A DNA stretch of 64,000 bases. Origin: Vibrio cidicii. GTDB lineage: Bacteria > Pseudomonadota > Gammaproteobacteria > Enterobacterales > Vibrionaceae. Shown one piece after another: positions 28,800 through 37,903 of this stretch. The position numbers were made by a program, and so were the translations under genes. A model generated the notes under the pieces. That model did not search any database and had not been told where the DNA came from. It saw only the letters and a program-made list of their open reading frames with translations. How positions within the stretch are numbered: the first letter of the stretch is position 1; each line of letters opens with the position of its first letter. The stretch is from the NCBI RefSeq assembly GCF_009763805.1, contig NZ_CP046803.1:930001-994000 (forward strand). The letters are read 5' to 3'.

Positions 28800-28886
28800 A
28801 TGACACAAAATAAGATTGTTACCCAAGCGCTTTGTTGCTGCTGTAAAACACCGTTTTACGGCCGAAAGCGCGTGTCTGTTTGTTAG
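28800..28886 (+). CDS. Cysteine-rich leader peptide of the second cysS
   Basis: A 28-codon frame starting ATG at 28800 with a TAGG site eight bases upstream. Codons 12-15 (28833-28844) read TGT TGC TGC TGT, four Cys in a row, and codon 28 directly before the TAG stop is also Cys. The peptide reads [15 protein letters not shown] then [13 protein letters not shown]. It sits just before a terminator and a cysteinyl-tRNA synthetase gene. I infer it is a regulatory leader whose translation rate reports charged tRNA-Cys; the peptide itself probably has no function. Confidence 0.8.
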   Translation: MTQNKIVTQALCCCCKTPFYGRKRVSVC

Positions 28887-28913
28887 TATAACTACCCGTA
28901 TTTCTAAGGCCGT
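28840..28913 (+). promoter_or_regulatory. Pause hairpin and antiterminator of the cysS attenuator
   Basis: Hairpin 1:2 pairs GCTGTAAAAC (28840-28849) with GTTTTACGGC (28853-28862); its 5' arm is the last two Cys codons of the leader run. The 3' arm contains ACGGCC (28858-28863), which can instead pair with GGCCGT (28908-28913), the 5' arm of the terminator. A ribosome stalled on the Cys codons would cover the first arm and favour this antiterminator. Confidence 0.7.
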
Positions 28914-28939
28914 CGATGCATGCATCCACGGCCTTTTTT
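28908..28939 (+). terminator. Attenuator terminator before cysS
   Basis: GGCCGT and ACGGCC pair, with a further GATGC/GCATC stem inside and one C-C mismatch, followed by TTTTTTATTTTT. It lies 21 bases before the cysS ATG, so it would stop transcription into the gene unless disrupted. Confidence 0.85.
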
Positions 28940-28959
28940 ATTTTTGCAAGGAAGAAACT

Positions 28960-30336
28960 ATGAATTATCCCTCTCCCGTTCAGCTGTTTAATACGCTCAC
29001 TAGGACCCTTCAGCCCTTTCGCACCATTCGGGAAAACGAAGTTGGGCTCTATGCTTGTGGCCCGACAGTTTACGATTACGCGCATATCGGCAATTTGCGT
29101 ACCTACTTGTTTGTTGATGTTTTGACACGAGTGCTGAGACTCAACGGTTATCAAGTCAAGCACGTGATGAATATCACCGATGTTGGTCATCTGGTCTCCG
29201 ATGGGGACAGTGGAGAAGACAAAATGGAAAAAGGTGCGCGCAAACAAGGGAAAAGCGCGTGGGAAATCGCTCGCTACTTTGAACAAACCTTTTTCACGGA
29301 TTTGCACAAACTGAATATCGAGCAGCCGAGTCAGGTGTGCCGTGCCACAGAGCACATTGATGAGCAGATAGCGTTTGTGCGTGAGCTGCAAGAAAAAGGC
29401 TTTACCTATCGCACCAGTGACGGAATTTACTTCGATACAGAAAAGCTCGCGAATTATGGCGAGTTGGCCAAACTGGATAAAAAAGGACTCGCGGCGGGTA
29501 TTCGTGTGGAGATGGCTGAGAAAAGGCAGCCCACCGATTTTGCGCTGTGGAAGTTCAGTGGCGAGCAACAAAGACAAATGGAGTGGCCGAGCCCTTGGGG
29601 CATTGGGTTTCCCGGTTGGCACATCGAATGTTCCGCGATGGCCGAAAAATACTTGGGTAAGCGATTTGATATTCATGTCGGTGGAGAAGACCATATCCCA
29701 ATTCATCACACCAACGAGATCGCCCAATGTGAAGCAAAGAATGGTCATATTCAGGCCAATTTTTGGTTGCATGGCTATTTTCTACAACTCAGCAATGAAA
29801 AGATCTCCAAATCCGGAACGTCAATGCGCTTAGAAAGCTTGTTGCAGCAAAGCTACACTCCGCTGGCTTATCGTTACCTCACGTTGACTGCCCACTATCG
29901 CAGCCACTTGAACTTTAGTTGGCAAGGGTTAAGCGGCGCGCAGACCGCACTGAATCGCATGCGGCGAAGGCTCGCTGATTTACCCGAAGGCGGGCGAGTG
30001 GATGCCGCTTTCCGAGAGCGTTTTATGGTGCTGGTCAACCGCGATCTCAACATGCCGCAAGCGCTGGCACTCGCTTGGCAGGTGTTCGACAGTGACATTT
30101 CGCCGGAGGATAAAAGAGCAACCTTGCTCTATTTCGACCGCGTGTTTGGTTTACAGTTGGAGTGCAATGAGGAGATTATCATCCCAGTGCAAGTACAAGC
30201 ACTGGCGGACCAACGTTTGGCGCTGAAACAGCAAGGACGTTATCAAGAGGCGGATAAACTAAGAGATGATATTGTGGAACTCGGTTATCAAGTGAATGAT
30301 GTTGGTAACCACTCAACTACGTTACAGCGACGTTGA
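28960..30336 (+). CDS. cysS: Cysteinyl-tRNA synthetase (secondary copy)
   Basis: A 458-residue class I synthetase that charges tRNA-Cys. It has the zinc-site Cys in [15 protein letters not shown] (C33, with HIGN as the HIGH motif at 42-45), the second zinc Cys in [11 protein letters not shown] (C224), HHTNEIAQC near 249-257, and KISKS (281-285). The start is ATG 28960 after AAGGAAGAA; longer readings run into the leader. Vibrio normally carry a cysS on chromosome I, so this is probably a paralogue, consistent with the unusual attenuator. It could be a resistant or conditionally used enzyme; that is inference. Confidence 0.93.
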   Translation: MNYPSPVQLFNTLTRTLQPFRTIRENEVGLYACGPTVYDYAHIGNLRTYLFVDVLTRVLRLNGYQVKHVMNITDVGHLVSDGDSGEDKMEKGARKQGKSAWEIARYFEQTFFTDLHKLNIEQPSQVCRATEHIDEQIAFVRELQEKGFTYRTSDGIYFDTEKLANYGELAKLDKKGLAAGIRVEMAEKRQPTDFALWKFSGEQQRQMEWPSPWGIGFPGWHIECSAMAEKYLGKRFDIHVGGEDHIPIHHTNEIAQCEAKNGHIQANFWLHGYFLQLSNEKISKSGTSMRLESLLQQSYTPLAYRYLTLTAHYRSHLNFSWQGLSGAQTALNRMRRRLADLPEGGRVDAAFRERFMVLVNRDLNMPQALALAWQVFDSDISPEDKRATLLYFDRVFGLQLECNEEIIIPVQVQALADQRLALKQQGRYQEADKLRDDIVELGYQVNDVGNHSTTLQRR

Positions 30337-30354
30337 GTCGGGCATGACGGGGCT

Positions 30355-30369
30355 ATTTACACTGTAAAC
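30355..30369. other. parS2: parS2 centromere site
   Basis: Perfect TTTACACTGTAAA core between the converging cysS and Lap-type operons. Confidence 0.85.
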
Positions 30370-30382
30370 TGAGAATAAAAAT

Positions 30383-30404
30383 AACCCCAGCTTGTGCTGG
30401 GGTT
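30383..30404 (-). terminator. Terminator of the Lap-type operon
   Basis: AACCCCAGC and GCTGGGGTT pair around TTGT. On the minus strand it is followed by ATTTTTATT. Confidence 0.82.
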
Positions 30405-30408
30405 GGTG

Positions 30409-32523
30409 TTAACTGACGGCGCGAACTTTGCCTTGTTTGAGATCACTGAGCACCTGTGCTTTGGGCCCATCGGCAATAATACTGCCTTTTTCCATCACGA
30501 TGACGCGTTCCACCACATCCAACATCGACGTTTTATGCGTGATGAGAATCAGCGTTTCACTTGCTTTTAGTTGAGAGAGCTGATGCTTGATCTGCATTTC
30601 CGAGCGGTTATCCATGGCACTGGTTGGCTCGTCCATGAGTAGGATTGGTGGTCGTCCCAAAAATGCGCGCGCAATGGTGACCGCTTGTCGCTGACCCCCC
30701 GAGAGCATTGCACCGCCTTCGCCCACTTGACGCTCCAAACCTGCGGGGTCAGCTTGGGTAAAACTGGTCACACCGGCGCGGTTAGCGGCGTCTAACACGT
30801 CCCTATCGTCGACCAAAGGACGCCCTAAGGTAATGTTTTCGCGAATGGAGCCAAAGAACAGGGTACTGTCTTGAGGAACGCAGCCAATGTTGCGACGGAT
30901 ATCGACATGATGCAACTGCTCAATATCGGTGTCGTCGATACGCACGTGTCCTGCTGTGGGTTTGTACAAGCCCATAATTAGCCGTTCCAGGGTGGTTTTA
31001 CCCGAGCCAATTCGGCCAATGATGGCGACTTTTTCCCCCGGATTAATGGTCAGGCTCAAATCACGAATCGAAGCGATGGGGGCATCTGGGTAGTGAAATG
31101 TCACTCGATCCAGTTCAATTTTGCCTTGCACAATCGGGCGGTGAATATAGCGTTTGCCTTCTTCTTGCTCATCTGGCATTTCCATCACCTGATTAATGAT
31201 GGTCATTGACGATTTTGCTTGATTGTAGCGAGTTGATAACAGCGAAAGCTGCACTAGCGGACCGATCGCTTTGCCGCTCAGCATCGTCGCGGCGATCAGG
31301 CCCCCCATGGTCAGATCACCTTCAGAAATGAGATAGACGCCAAGAATGATCATACCCACGTTGGCACTTTGTTGCACAAAGCCAGCAGCACTTTGGATGC
31401 TGTCGGTGATGCGGCGGGTTTTGATGTTCCAGTTAGCCATGTGGGCGACCGCTTCTTCCCAGCGGTACTGAAACTGTCCTTGTGCGCTGAACAGTTTGAC
31501 CGTTTCCAGCCCGGCTAGGCTTTCGATCAGGTTGGCGTATTTCTGTGACGCCAAACGGGAGCCTTCTTCAATCGAGCGGCGCAGCGGGCCTTGAATAAGG
31601 AATGAGTGAATCATAACGATCAGCACGCCGATGATGGGTACCCAAACCAAGTCGCCCGCCATCAGCCAAATTAGTAAGAGAAACAGCAACGCGAAGGGAA
31701 GGTCGATCAGCGAGCTTATCGTTGCCGAAGTGAAAAACTCACGGATCGATTCAAACTCTTGCAAATGGCGAGCAAAAGCGCCGACTGAAGGTGGCTTCGA
31801 TTCCATACGAATGCCCATCACTTTGCTAAACAACTTGGAAGAAATCAAAATGTCCGACTTTTTCCCTGCCACATCAATAAAGTAGTTGCGCAGCATTTTT
31901 AGGACAAAATCGAACAGGAAGACAACGAAAATTCCGCTCGCCAGTACCCACAAGGTTTCAAATGCGAGATTTGGCACCACCTTGTCGTAGACAATACGAG
32001 TAAACATCGGCGCTGCGATGGCAAATAGGTTAATCAGGATAGAAGCGATCAAGACGTCACGATAGATGTGTTTTGATTGCCACAAAGTAGACCAGAACCA
32101 GTGACCTTCGCGCGTTTTAAGAATTTCAGGCGAGCGTTCGTCATAGCGAAATTGCTTTTTGACTAAGAAATAGCGCCCAGTGTACTGCGCTTTGAGCTCG
32201 TCTAAAGGAATGACGACCGGCACCATACCACTTTCTAAGGTGGTGATTTCCGCTTCGCCTTTTTCTTGGTTGAGGCTGTTAAGTACGCACGAGTCGCCGC
32301 CTTTGAGCAGCAAAATGGCGGGCAAGACTAAGCTGGAGATGGCTTCCAACTCAGCGCGGTTCTCTTTCGCAACCAAGCCTGCGCGCTCTGCAGAACGTGG
32401 CAGCAGAAAAGGCGTCAGCTTGCCATCGGAGAGTGGCAAACCATTGACCAGCGCCTCCGGCGAGTTAGCCAGTCCGTAATAGCGGCTGACGTATATCAGC
32501 GAATTCAGCAATGGATCTTTCAT
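30409..32523 (-). CDS. lapB: Type I secretion ABC transporter, LapB type
   Basis: A 704-residue inner-membrane exporter subunit. The N-terminal 130 residues form a C39-peptidase-like domain that lacks the catalytic Cys. Six membrane segments follow, then the ATPase domain with Walker A GRIGSGKTT (near 509), signature LSGGQRQAVTIARAF and Walker B ILLMDEPTSAMD. LapB-type proteins export giant RTX adhesins with a membrane fusion protein and a TolC-like pore. It is the last gene of an operon with lapC, lapG and lapD. No adhesin or pore gene is in the window. Confidence 0.9.
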   Translation of the reverse strand: MKDPLLNSLIYVSRYYGLANSPEALVNGLPLSDGKLTPFLLPRSAERAGLVAKENRAELEAISSLVLPAILLLKGGDSCVLNSLNQEKGEAEITTLESGMVPVVIPLDELKAQYTGRYFLVKKQFRYDERSPEILKTREGHWFWSTLWQSKHIYRDVLIASILINLFAIAAPMFTRIVYDKVVPNLAFETLWVLASGIFVVFLFDFVLKMLRNYFIDVAGKKSDILISSKLFSKVMGIRMESKPPSVGAFARHLQEFESIREFFTSATISSLIDLPFALLFLLLIWLMAGDLVWVPIIGVLIVMIHSFLIQGPLRRSIEEGSRLASQKYANLIESLAGLETVKLFSAQGQFQYRWEEAVAHMANWNIKTRRITDSIQSAAGFVQQSANVGMIILGVYLISEGDLTMGGLIAATMLSGKAIGPLVQLSLLSTRYNQAKSSMTIINQVMEMPDEQEEGKRYIHRPIVQGKIELDRVTFHYPDAPIASIRDLSLTINPGEKVAIIGRIGSGKTTLERLIMGLYKPTAGHVRIDDTDIEQLHHVDIRRNIGCVPQDSTLFFGSIRENITLGRPLVDDRDVLDAANRAGVTSFTQADPAGLERQVGEGGAMLSGGQRQAVTIARAFLGRPPILLMDEPTSAMDNRSEMQIKHQLSQLKASETLILITHKTSMLDVVERVIVMEKGSIIADGPKAQVLSDLKQGKVRAVS

Positions 32524-32535
32524 GAGATAACCTTA

Positions 32536-34456
32536 CTACTCTTTATCTACGATGAAGCCCTGGAATACTTCAACAAAATGTTCTGACAAGAAGTCCAACT
32601 GCGTTTGGGTTTCTACCCTTGAGGCGATGGTGGTGATACCCAAATTGTGAGCCGCCCGAGAGATGGACGTTAGGGTGAATTTCTGTTTTTCATCGTCTAA
32701 GTTGTGGGTGAATAGATAGTCGAGTTTGACGTAGCTAGGACGATACTCATTAATGTAATCGAGCGATTGGAAGTTACGACCGTAGTTGTCCACGCCAAAC
32801 TCGGCACCGGCGTTACGAATAGCGTGGCACAATAAAGCGGTGTGGTGCGGCTGGTTCACAAAGCACTCTTCTGGGATCTCAAAATGAAGCAAAGACGCCA
32901 CTGATTTATGTTTCTCGAGTGTATTGGTGATCCAACGGATGAAGCTGGGCTGTGACAGACTGCTGTGGGCGATGTTGATCGCCATCGGCTCGGTGAAGGT
33001 TTTACGCTCCAGCAGCTTGATCATCGATTCAATCACGTATTCGTCAAATAGGTGGGTCGCTTCGAGCTGTTCCAACGCATAGAGATATTGGTTCGCACGG
33101 TAAACCACGCCCTCTTTTTCAATGCTGGAGAAGACTTCACGGTGGAACGTGTTGCCAGTGCGGCTGTTGGCTGATTGAAAACGGAACTGAATCCAATCGT
33201 TATGAATCGCTTCTTCCACCAAGGCTTTCCACTGCTGTTTGCCCATGGTACTGCCTTGTGTGTCGGTGCCGACAAAGCCGTAGGTAAGTTCTGGTGACGC
33301 TTTGGCTTTAGATAGTGCGTTGTCGACCATCGAGAGCATTTCTGTGCGTGTTTTGCTGTCTTTATTATGCGCAACCCCCAACGCCACTTTCGCATCAGCG
33401 GTGCCTGTTGGGTCAGTATTGAGCATTTGCACACAATTGATAATGCTGTCGGCAACGATTTTGAGTTCACTCTCATCCATGTGAGGGAAGATAAAACCAA
33501 ACTCATCGCTTGAGATACGAGCCATGGTGGCGCCGGGGACGGTGATGGTACTCTCGAGCTGTTTTGCCAGCTCTGCCACCATGCGATCGGCCGATTGATA
33601 ATCCTTGTTGTCATACACTTCGCCGATGTACTCGGCGTTGAGTACCGCTACACCGCCGGGCGCATTTTCCGCAAGCCACTGATCGAGCTGACTGATATAG
33701 AAAGAACGGTTGCCCAGTTTCGAGACAGGGTCGATGTATGCCTGCTCGCGCAGACGCTGTGCCTCTTTCGCCTGAATCTTAAAGGAGACTTCAATCTGTG
33801 ATGACATGCGGTTAATGCCATCGACGACGGCAATCAAATCTTTGGTGTGAGGGCGAGCAAGTGGTTCGCCAAACTTGTTGTTGGCGATGTCGTTCATCTT
33901 CTCAATGATGGCGGTGAGCGGTTTCAGCGAGCGTTTGAGTATGTAAGCAATCGCGAGTAGACCGATGACAAAGATGCCACTAAATGCGCTGACAAGGCGC
34001 ATAAAAGCTTGCCAAAGCTGTTCGTATGCAGCGCCCGGGTGGCTCACTATCTCCACTTCCGCCAGTTGCAACCAACCGCTGGTGACAATGCGCTGATCAT
34101 GGATGCGCTGGAACAGATTTAGTTTACTAAACCAAGCAGGTACTGAGTTCGGCTTGACTGGGTAAGTACGAATGATCTCTTCCCCTGAATCGAGGAAAAT
34201 AAGCCGCACCACTGAGTAAGAAACTGCCATCGAACAGAGCGTTGATCACCGATTCCACCGCCACTGTATCTTTGTCTTTCAGATAAGGGGCCAGCGCTAA
34301 ACCAACGGTGTTGATGGTGTTGTTCATCTCGGAGCGTTGCTGCTGCTCTAGGCTATTCCGAGTGGTGTTGAATTCGATTACAAATACTGATGCCATCAGC
34401 AGGATAAACACTGTAATCATACCAACCACAAGTTGCTTGTATAATGTCATGCTCAT
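32536..34456 (-). pseudogene. lapD: LapD-like c-di-GMP receptor (GGDEF/EAL), frameshifted
   Basis: About 639 residues when corrected. It has an N-terminal membrane helix (MITVFILLMASVFVIEF), a periplasmic LapD-type domain, a second helix (about 140-165), HAMP, then GGDEF and EAL domains. Both active sites are degenerate: SSDEF replaces GGDEF and the EAL motif is not recognisable, as expected of a c-di-GMP receptor, not an enzyme. The frame breaks at GAAAC 34220-34224 (coding strand GTTTC); removing one base restores DGSSYSVVRLIFLDSG. When bound to c-di-GMP, LapD sequesters LapG and keeps the adhesin on the surface. Confidence 0.85.
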
Positions 34457-35190
34457 TACTCGTCATAGTTAATGATAGGTTTGTTTAGCTTGAGTGTTTT
34501 TTCTCTTGAACGAAGATCGTTCCACAAGCTTAAACGGGATGAATCGCCAGCCAGTTGTCCGTTGGAGTTGGCGGATTTCATCAACCAGAGATTTTTACCG
34601 TTAAAACTGTATATCGGCAGCAGATCCTGGCGCTTGGACGCTTTGAGGATCCTTGGATTGAGGTTGTCGAGGATCAATGGCTCCGAGCTTGGCGTTTTAT
34701 AGTAAGCCAATACCATGTGAAACTGATTGAGTTCCAAGGCTTTGACGTACACCAAGCGCAGTTTGTTGTCCGAGACGCCCAATTCCAGTAGTGAAAAATA
34801 TTTGGCGATGGTGAAGTCTTCACAATCGCCTGCATTACTGCCTAAAAATTCCAGTGGTGTGGCCCAATAATCTTTTTGTCCCCATAGCTGAATGTCGTCG
34901 ACAAAATAGAGCTGGTTGAAAAAGTCGTTGATGCCTGCCAGTTGTTCTTGCTCTTCTAACTGTTTAAAAAAATCAATATTCTCGCGCCAAGCCGTAACAC
35001 GCTTACCCGCTCTTTGCCCATAGGTGCTGGAAACGGCCTCAACCCATTTCTGCTCGGTGGTGTTGAGCGCTTGAGAGCTAAACGCCGCCCAACCGAGTAA
35101 CGCGAGTCCAACCCATCGGCCAGCATTGTTGGTGTTGCGCCTTAGCAGACTGAGCGCTGCTTTAAAGTGTCTCTTATTCTTTAAGAGCAT
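34456..35190 (-). CDS. lapG: LapG-type transglutaminase-like cysteine protease
   Basis: A 244-residue periplasmic protease with an N-terminal signal or anchor (about residues 23-41). The catalytic triad is visible: C123 in NAGDCEDF, H158 in QFHMVLAYY and D175 in LILDNL. LapG cleaves the N-terminus of LapA-type adhesins, releasing them from the cell surface when c-di-GMP falls. It overlaps lapC by 17 bases and abuts lapD. The target would be an RTX adhesin encoded outside the window. Confidence 0.9.
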   Translation of the reverse strand: MLLKNKRHFKAALSLLRRNTNNAGRWVGLALLGWAAFSSQALNTTEQKWVEAVSSTYGQRAGKRVTAWRENIDFFKQLEEQEQLAGINDFFNQLYFVDDIQLWGQKDYWATPLEFLGSNAGDCEDFTIAKYFSLLELGVSDNKLRLVYVKALELNQFHMVLAYYKTPSSEPLILDNLNPRILKASKRQDLLPIYSFNGKNLWLMKSANSNGQLAGDSSRLSLWNDLRSREKTLKLNKPIINYDE

Positions 35191-36565
35191 TGCTTTGCGC
35201 GCTAAGAATGGGTTTGAGTAAATACTCTAATACTGTTCGCTTACCAGTGATGATGTCCACCGAAGCCGTCATGCCGGGAATAATCGGCAAATCGGCATCT
35301 TGGCCAAAATTGGTCTTTTCCGTGCGAACGCGAACAATATAGAAGCTGTTTCCCTCCTCATCTTTAGTGGTATCGGCGCTGATGTGCTCCAGCACTCCCG
35401 TCAGGCCGCCGTACTTACTAAAATCGTAGGCGGTGAACTTAACCACCGCCGACAAGTTCGGTCTGAGGAAGGCGATATCTTGCGGAGCAATTTTCGCTTC
35501 GACTAAGAGCGTGTCTTCGGTGGGGACGATCTCAACAATATCCATCCCCGGCTGAATGACGCCGCCGACGGTATTAATGTTCAGCGTTTTAATTTTGCCG
35601 GTAACCGGTGAGACCACCACGGTTCGTTTCACTCTGTCTTTTAGCCCAACGGTGGATTCCACTAACGCCGAGAGCTGATCTTGCGCTTTATTGAGCTTTT
35701 CTTGCTGTTCCGAGCGAAACTTCAGCGCCGCATCAATGCGGCTGAGCATGGACTCGCGAATCGAAGACTGCAGAACCGGAATTTTTAGTTCGGTCGATGT
35801 GAGCTCTCGACGGGTATCGTTGACTTGACGCTGCAACTTCAGCAGCTCGATTTTTGGCACTACACCTTCGTCGGCCAGCGGTTGGGTGATCTCCAGCTCT
35901 TTCTTGGCGAATTCGTACCCTTGTCGCAAGCTTTTCACGCGCGATTGGATTTCCACCAAGTCTTGCTGTTTCTGCCTAACTTGTTGGGTTAACACGGAAA
36001 GTTGGTTACGTAAGTTATTTAAATCTTGGCGATATTCTGCTTTTTGTCTCTGGATCAGATCAGCCTGCTCTTGCTCCAATTGCTCAGGGAAACTGAGCTG
36101 GCTGTAGTTGATCACCACGCTTTTTTCCCACTCGGCGTTGGTGAACTCTTCATCGATTTCGACACTGTCGATTGAGGCGGTGAGTTGCAGCACTGCCGCC
36201 GTTAAGTTGGCCACTTGCTGTTCACGTTCACGGTAGTCAGAGCGAAAGCGGGTGTCGTCGATCAGTAACAGTTGCTGGCCTTTTTGTACCAACTGACCCT
36301 CTTTTACCAGAATTTCTTTAACTAACCCCCCTTCGAGGTTTTGCACAATTTGGATTTGCGACGAGGGGATCACTTTCCCTTGGCCGACGGTCACTTTGTC
36401 GATTTCGGCCCACGAGGCCCAGCCAATTGAAATGGCAAAAAATAACACAATCACCCACAGCATAAGGCGCGCATTAGTGGGGGTGTTTAAAAGCAAAGCG
36501 GCGGTTTTGTCGTCGACAAAATCGAGCTCTTGGTTGCTGAGCTTGTTGTAGTTGTCGCTGCTCAT
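35174..36565 (-). CDS. lapC: HlyD-family membrane fusion protein, LapC type
   Basis: A 463-residue inner-membrane adaptor of type I secretion. It has a short cytosolic tail, one membrane helix (LMLWVIVLFFAISIGWASW, about 34-52), a biotinyl-like half (VTVGQGKVIPSSQIQIVQNL, then VKEGQLVQKGQQLLLID), a long coiled coil (about 120-310) and the second half with SPVTGKIKTL. It links the ABC protein to the outer-membrane pore. First gene of the operon; lapG overlaps its end. Confidence 0.92.
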   Translation of the reverse strand: MSSDNYNKLSNQELDFVDDKTAALLLNTPTNARLMLWVIVLFFAISIGWASWAEIDKVTVGQGKVIPSSQIQIVQNLEGGLVKEILVKEGQLVQKGQQLLLIDDTRFRSDYREREQQVANLTAAVLQLTASIDSVEIDEEFTNAEWEKSVVINYSQLSFPEQLEQEQADLIQRQKAEYRQDLNNLRNQLSVLTQQVRQKQQDLVEIQSRVKSLRQGYEFAKKELEITQPLADEGVVPKIELLKLQRQVNDTRRELTSTELKIPVLQSSIRESMLSRIDAALKFRSEQQEKLNKAQDQLSALVESTVGLKDRVKRTVVVSPVTGKIKTLNINTVGGVIQPGMDIVEIVPTEDTLLVEAKIAPQDIAFLRPNLSAVVKFTAYDFSKYGGLTGVLEHISADTTKDEEGNSFYIVRVRTEKTNFGQDADLPIIPGMTASVDIITGKRTVLEYLLKPILSAQSNALKE

Positions 36566-36667
36566 GCACTGTCCTTGTTTAATTATTTGTCTAAGTAATT
36601 GTAAGCCCAGTCGGAAATAATGTTAAAGGCAGGATCGGCAAATCGAGTGCTGCCAAATATTACTTGC

Positions 36668-37900
36668 TTACGGTTCTTTAAATTGAGATTTATCTAGCTG
36701 ATGCTTTTTAAGCTTATCATACAGCGTTTTACGCGATATCTGTAATTCGTGTTGCACGTCTTTTAACCGCCCACCGTGCCGTTGCAGAGCGTCAAACAGC
36801 AAGGTGTATTCGAAGTAATCCATACGTTGGGCCATGCTTTGCGCTTCGCCTTGGTTGAGCTGTTCGACATCTTGCCAAGAGACAAACTGCTGCGCTTTCA
36901 GTGCCCGCAGTTCGGCAAACTGACGCAACTGGCGAATATTTTCTGGCCATGATTGCTGTTGGATGGCGTCTAGCTCAGCGGCGGTGATACGTGGAGGTTG
37001 CACTTGATAGCGGCTGCAAGCATTGCGCACAAAGTGTTTGTACAGCGCCGGAATGTCCTCTTTGCGCGCATCCAACGGCGGCAGTGACACGCTATCAATT
37101 TCGCCTTGCAACGCGGTTGGCAGTGCTTGCGTTGAACAGACCAAGCGGGTGCCGTTTAGGGGCACAGAAACCAGTGCTTGCCATTGAGATGGTTTGAGCA
37201 CTTCGCCATCATTAATATACAAAGTGCCGTGTTTATGTTGTTCCAGCAGGCGAGCAAGCTTGCTCTGTATCTCGTCTGCGGGCATATCGCTAAAGTAAAA
37301 ACCGGAAATGGGGACCAGTTCGCCTTCAGCGCGGTTGTGAATATCGTAGAAAAACTGCGCACACAGCCGCTTCCCCGTGCCACTGTCACCCAGCAAAATC
37401 AGCGGTTTTTCGGGATTGGCACTGATCAAAGCGCGGCGAATCTGCACCATGGCTTGTGAATGGCCAATCAGTTTGGAACCGGCATGAGTCTGCATGTCGA
37501 GCTCCTTTTTCAGCCAGACGTTTTCTTGCAGCAGCGCCAGCTTATCTTGTGCATTGCGGATCGATTTCAGCAGACTATCGCTGGAAAAGGGTTTTTCGAG
37601 AAAATCGTACGCACCGCTTTTCATCGCTTGCACGGCGGTTTTCACATCGCCATAGCCAGTTAAGACGATCACCTGAAAATGCGCGTTGCGCTCAAGCAAC
37701 TGAGCGAGGAAGGCTAAGCCATTCATTACTGGCATATGAATATCGGTGATCACAACCGCAGGCTCGCCGCTATCGATCAGTTTGAGCGCTTCTACGGCGT
37801 TGGGGAAGGTTCGCACTTCAAGGCCTTCTATCATCAGGGCTTGGCTGACTGAATCGCGGATGTGTGGTTCGTCATCGACGAGGTAAATTCGGTTTTGCAT
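36668..37900 (-). CDS. DctD-like response regulator with degenerate sigma-54 domain
   Basis: A 410-residue NtrC-family regulator. The receiver (1-120) has D9-D10, phospho-site D53 (VITDIHMP) and Lys in LEKPFSS. The AAA+ domain keeps Walker A (GDSGTGK, 171-177) but is shortened afterwards: the segment that should carry the sigma-54 contact GAFTGA is absent, and the Walker B region reads TLYINDGE. A Fis-type helix-turn-helix (ISRKTLYDKLKKHQL) ends the protein. It probably cannot activate sigma-54 polymerase directly and may act as a repressor or sigma-70 regulator, as TyrR does; this is inference. Confidence 0.85.
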   Translation of the reverse strand: MQNRIYLVDDEPHIRDSVSQALMIEGLEVRTFPNAVEALKLIDSGEPAVVITDIHMPVMNGLAFLAQLLERNAHFQVIVLTGYGDVKTAVQAMKSGAYDFLEKPFSSDSLLKSIRNAQDKLALLQENVWLKKELDMQTHAGSKLIGHSQAMVQIRRALISANPEKPLILLGDSGTGKRLCAQFFYDIHNRAEGELVPISGFYFSDMPADEIQSKLARLLEQHKHGTLYINDGEVLKPSQWQALVSVPLNGTRLVCSTQALPTALQGEIDSVSLPPLDARKEDIPALYKHFVRNACSRYQVQPPRITAAELDAIQQQSWPENIRQLRQFAELRALKAQQFVSWQDVEQLNQGEAQSMAQRMDYFEYTLLFDALQRHGGRLKDVQHELQISRKTLYDKLKKHQLDKSQFKEP

Positions 37901-37903
37901 GCT

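Noticed and set aside
28843..28859. GTAAAAC/GTTTTAC as a degenerate parS2 site
   Set aside because: It lacks the TTTACANTGTAAA core and is better explained as hairpin 1:2 of the attenuator.
28816..28959. N-terminal extension of cysS by 48 residues
   Set aside because: It would start at a TTG inside the leader peptide and cross the terminator; family alignment begins at the ATG at 28960.
28819..29772. 317-codon frame antisense to cysS
   Set aside because: It overlaps the synthetase and its attenuator in antisense and has no recognisable motif.
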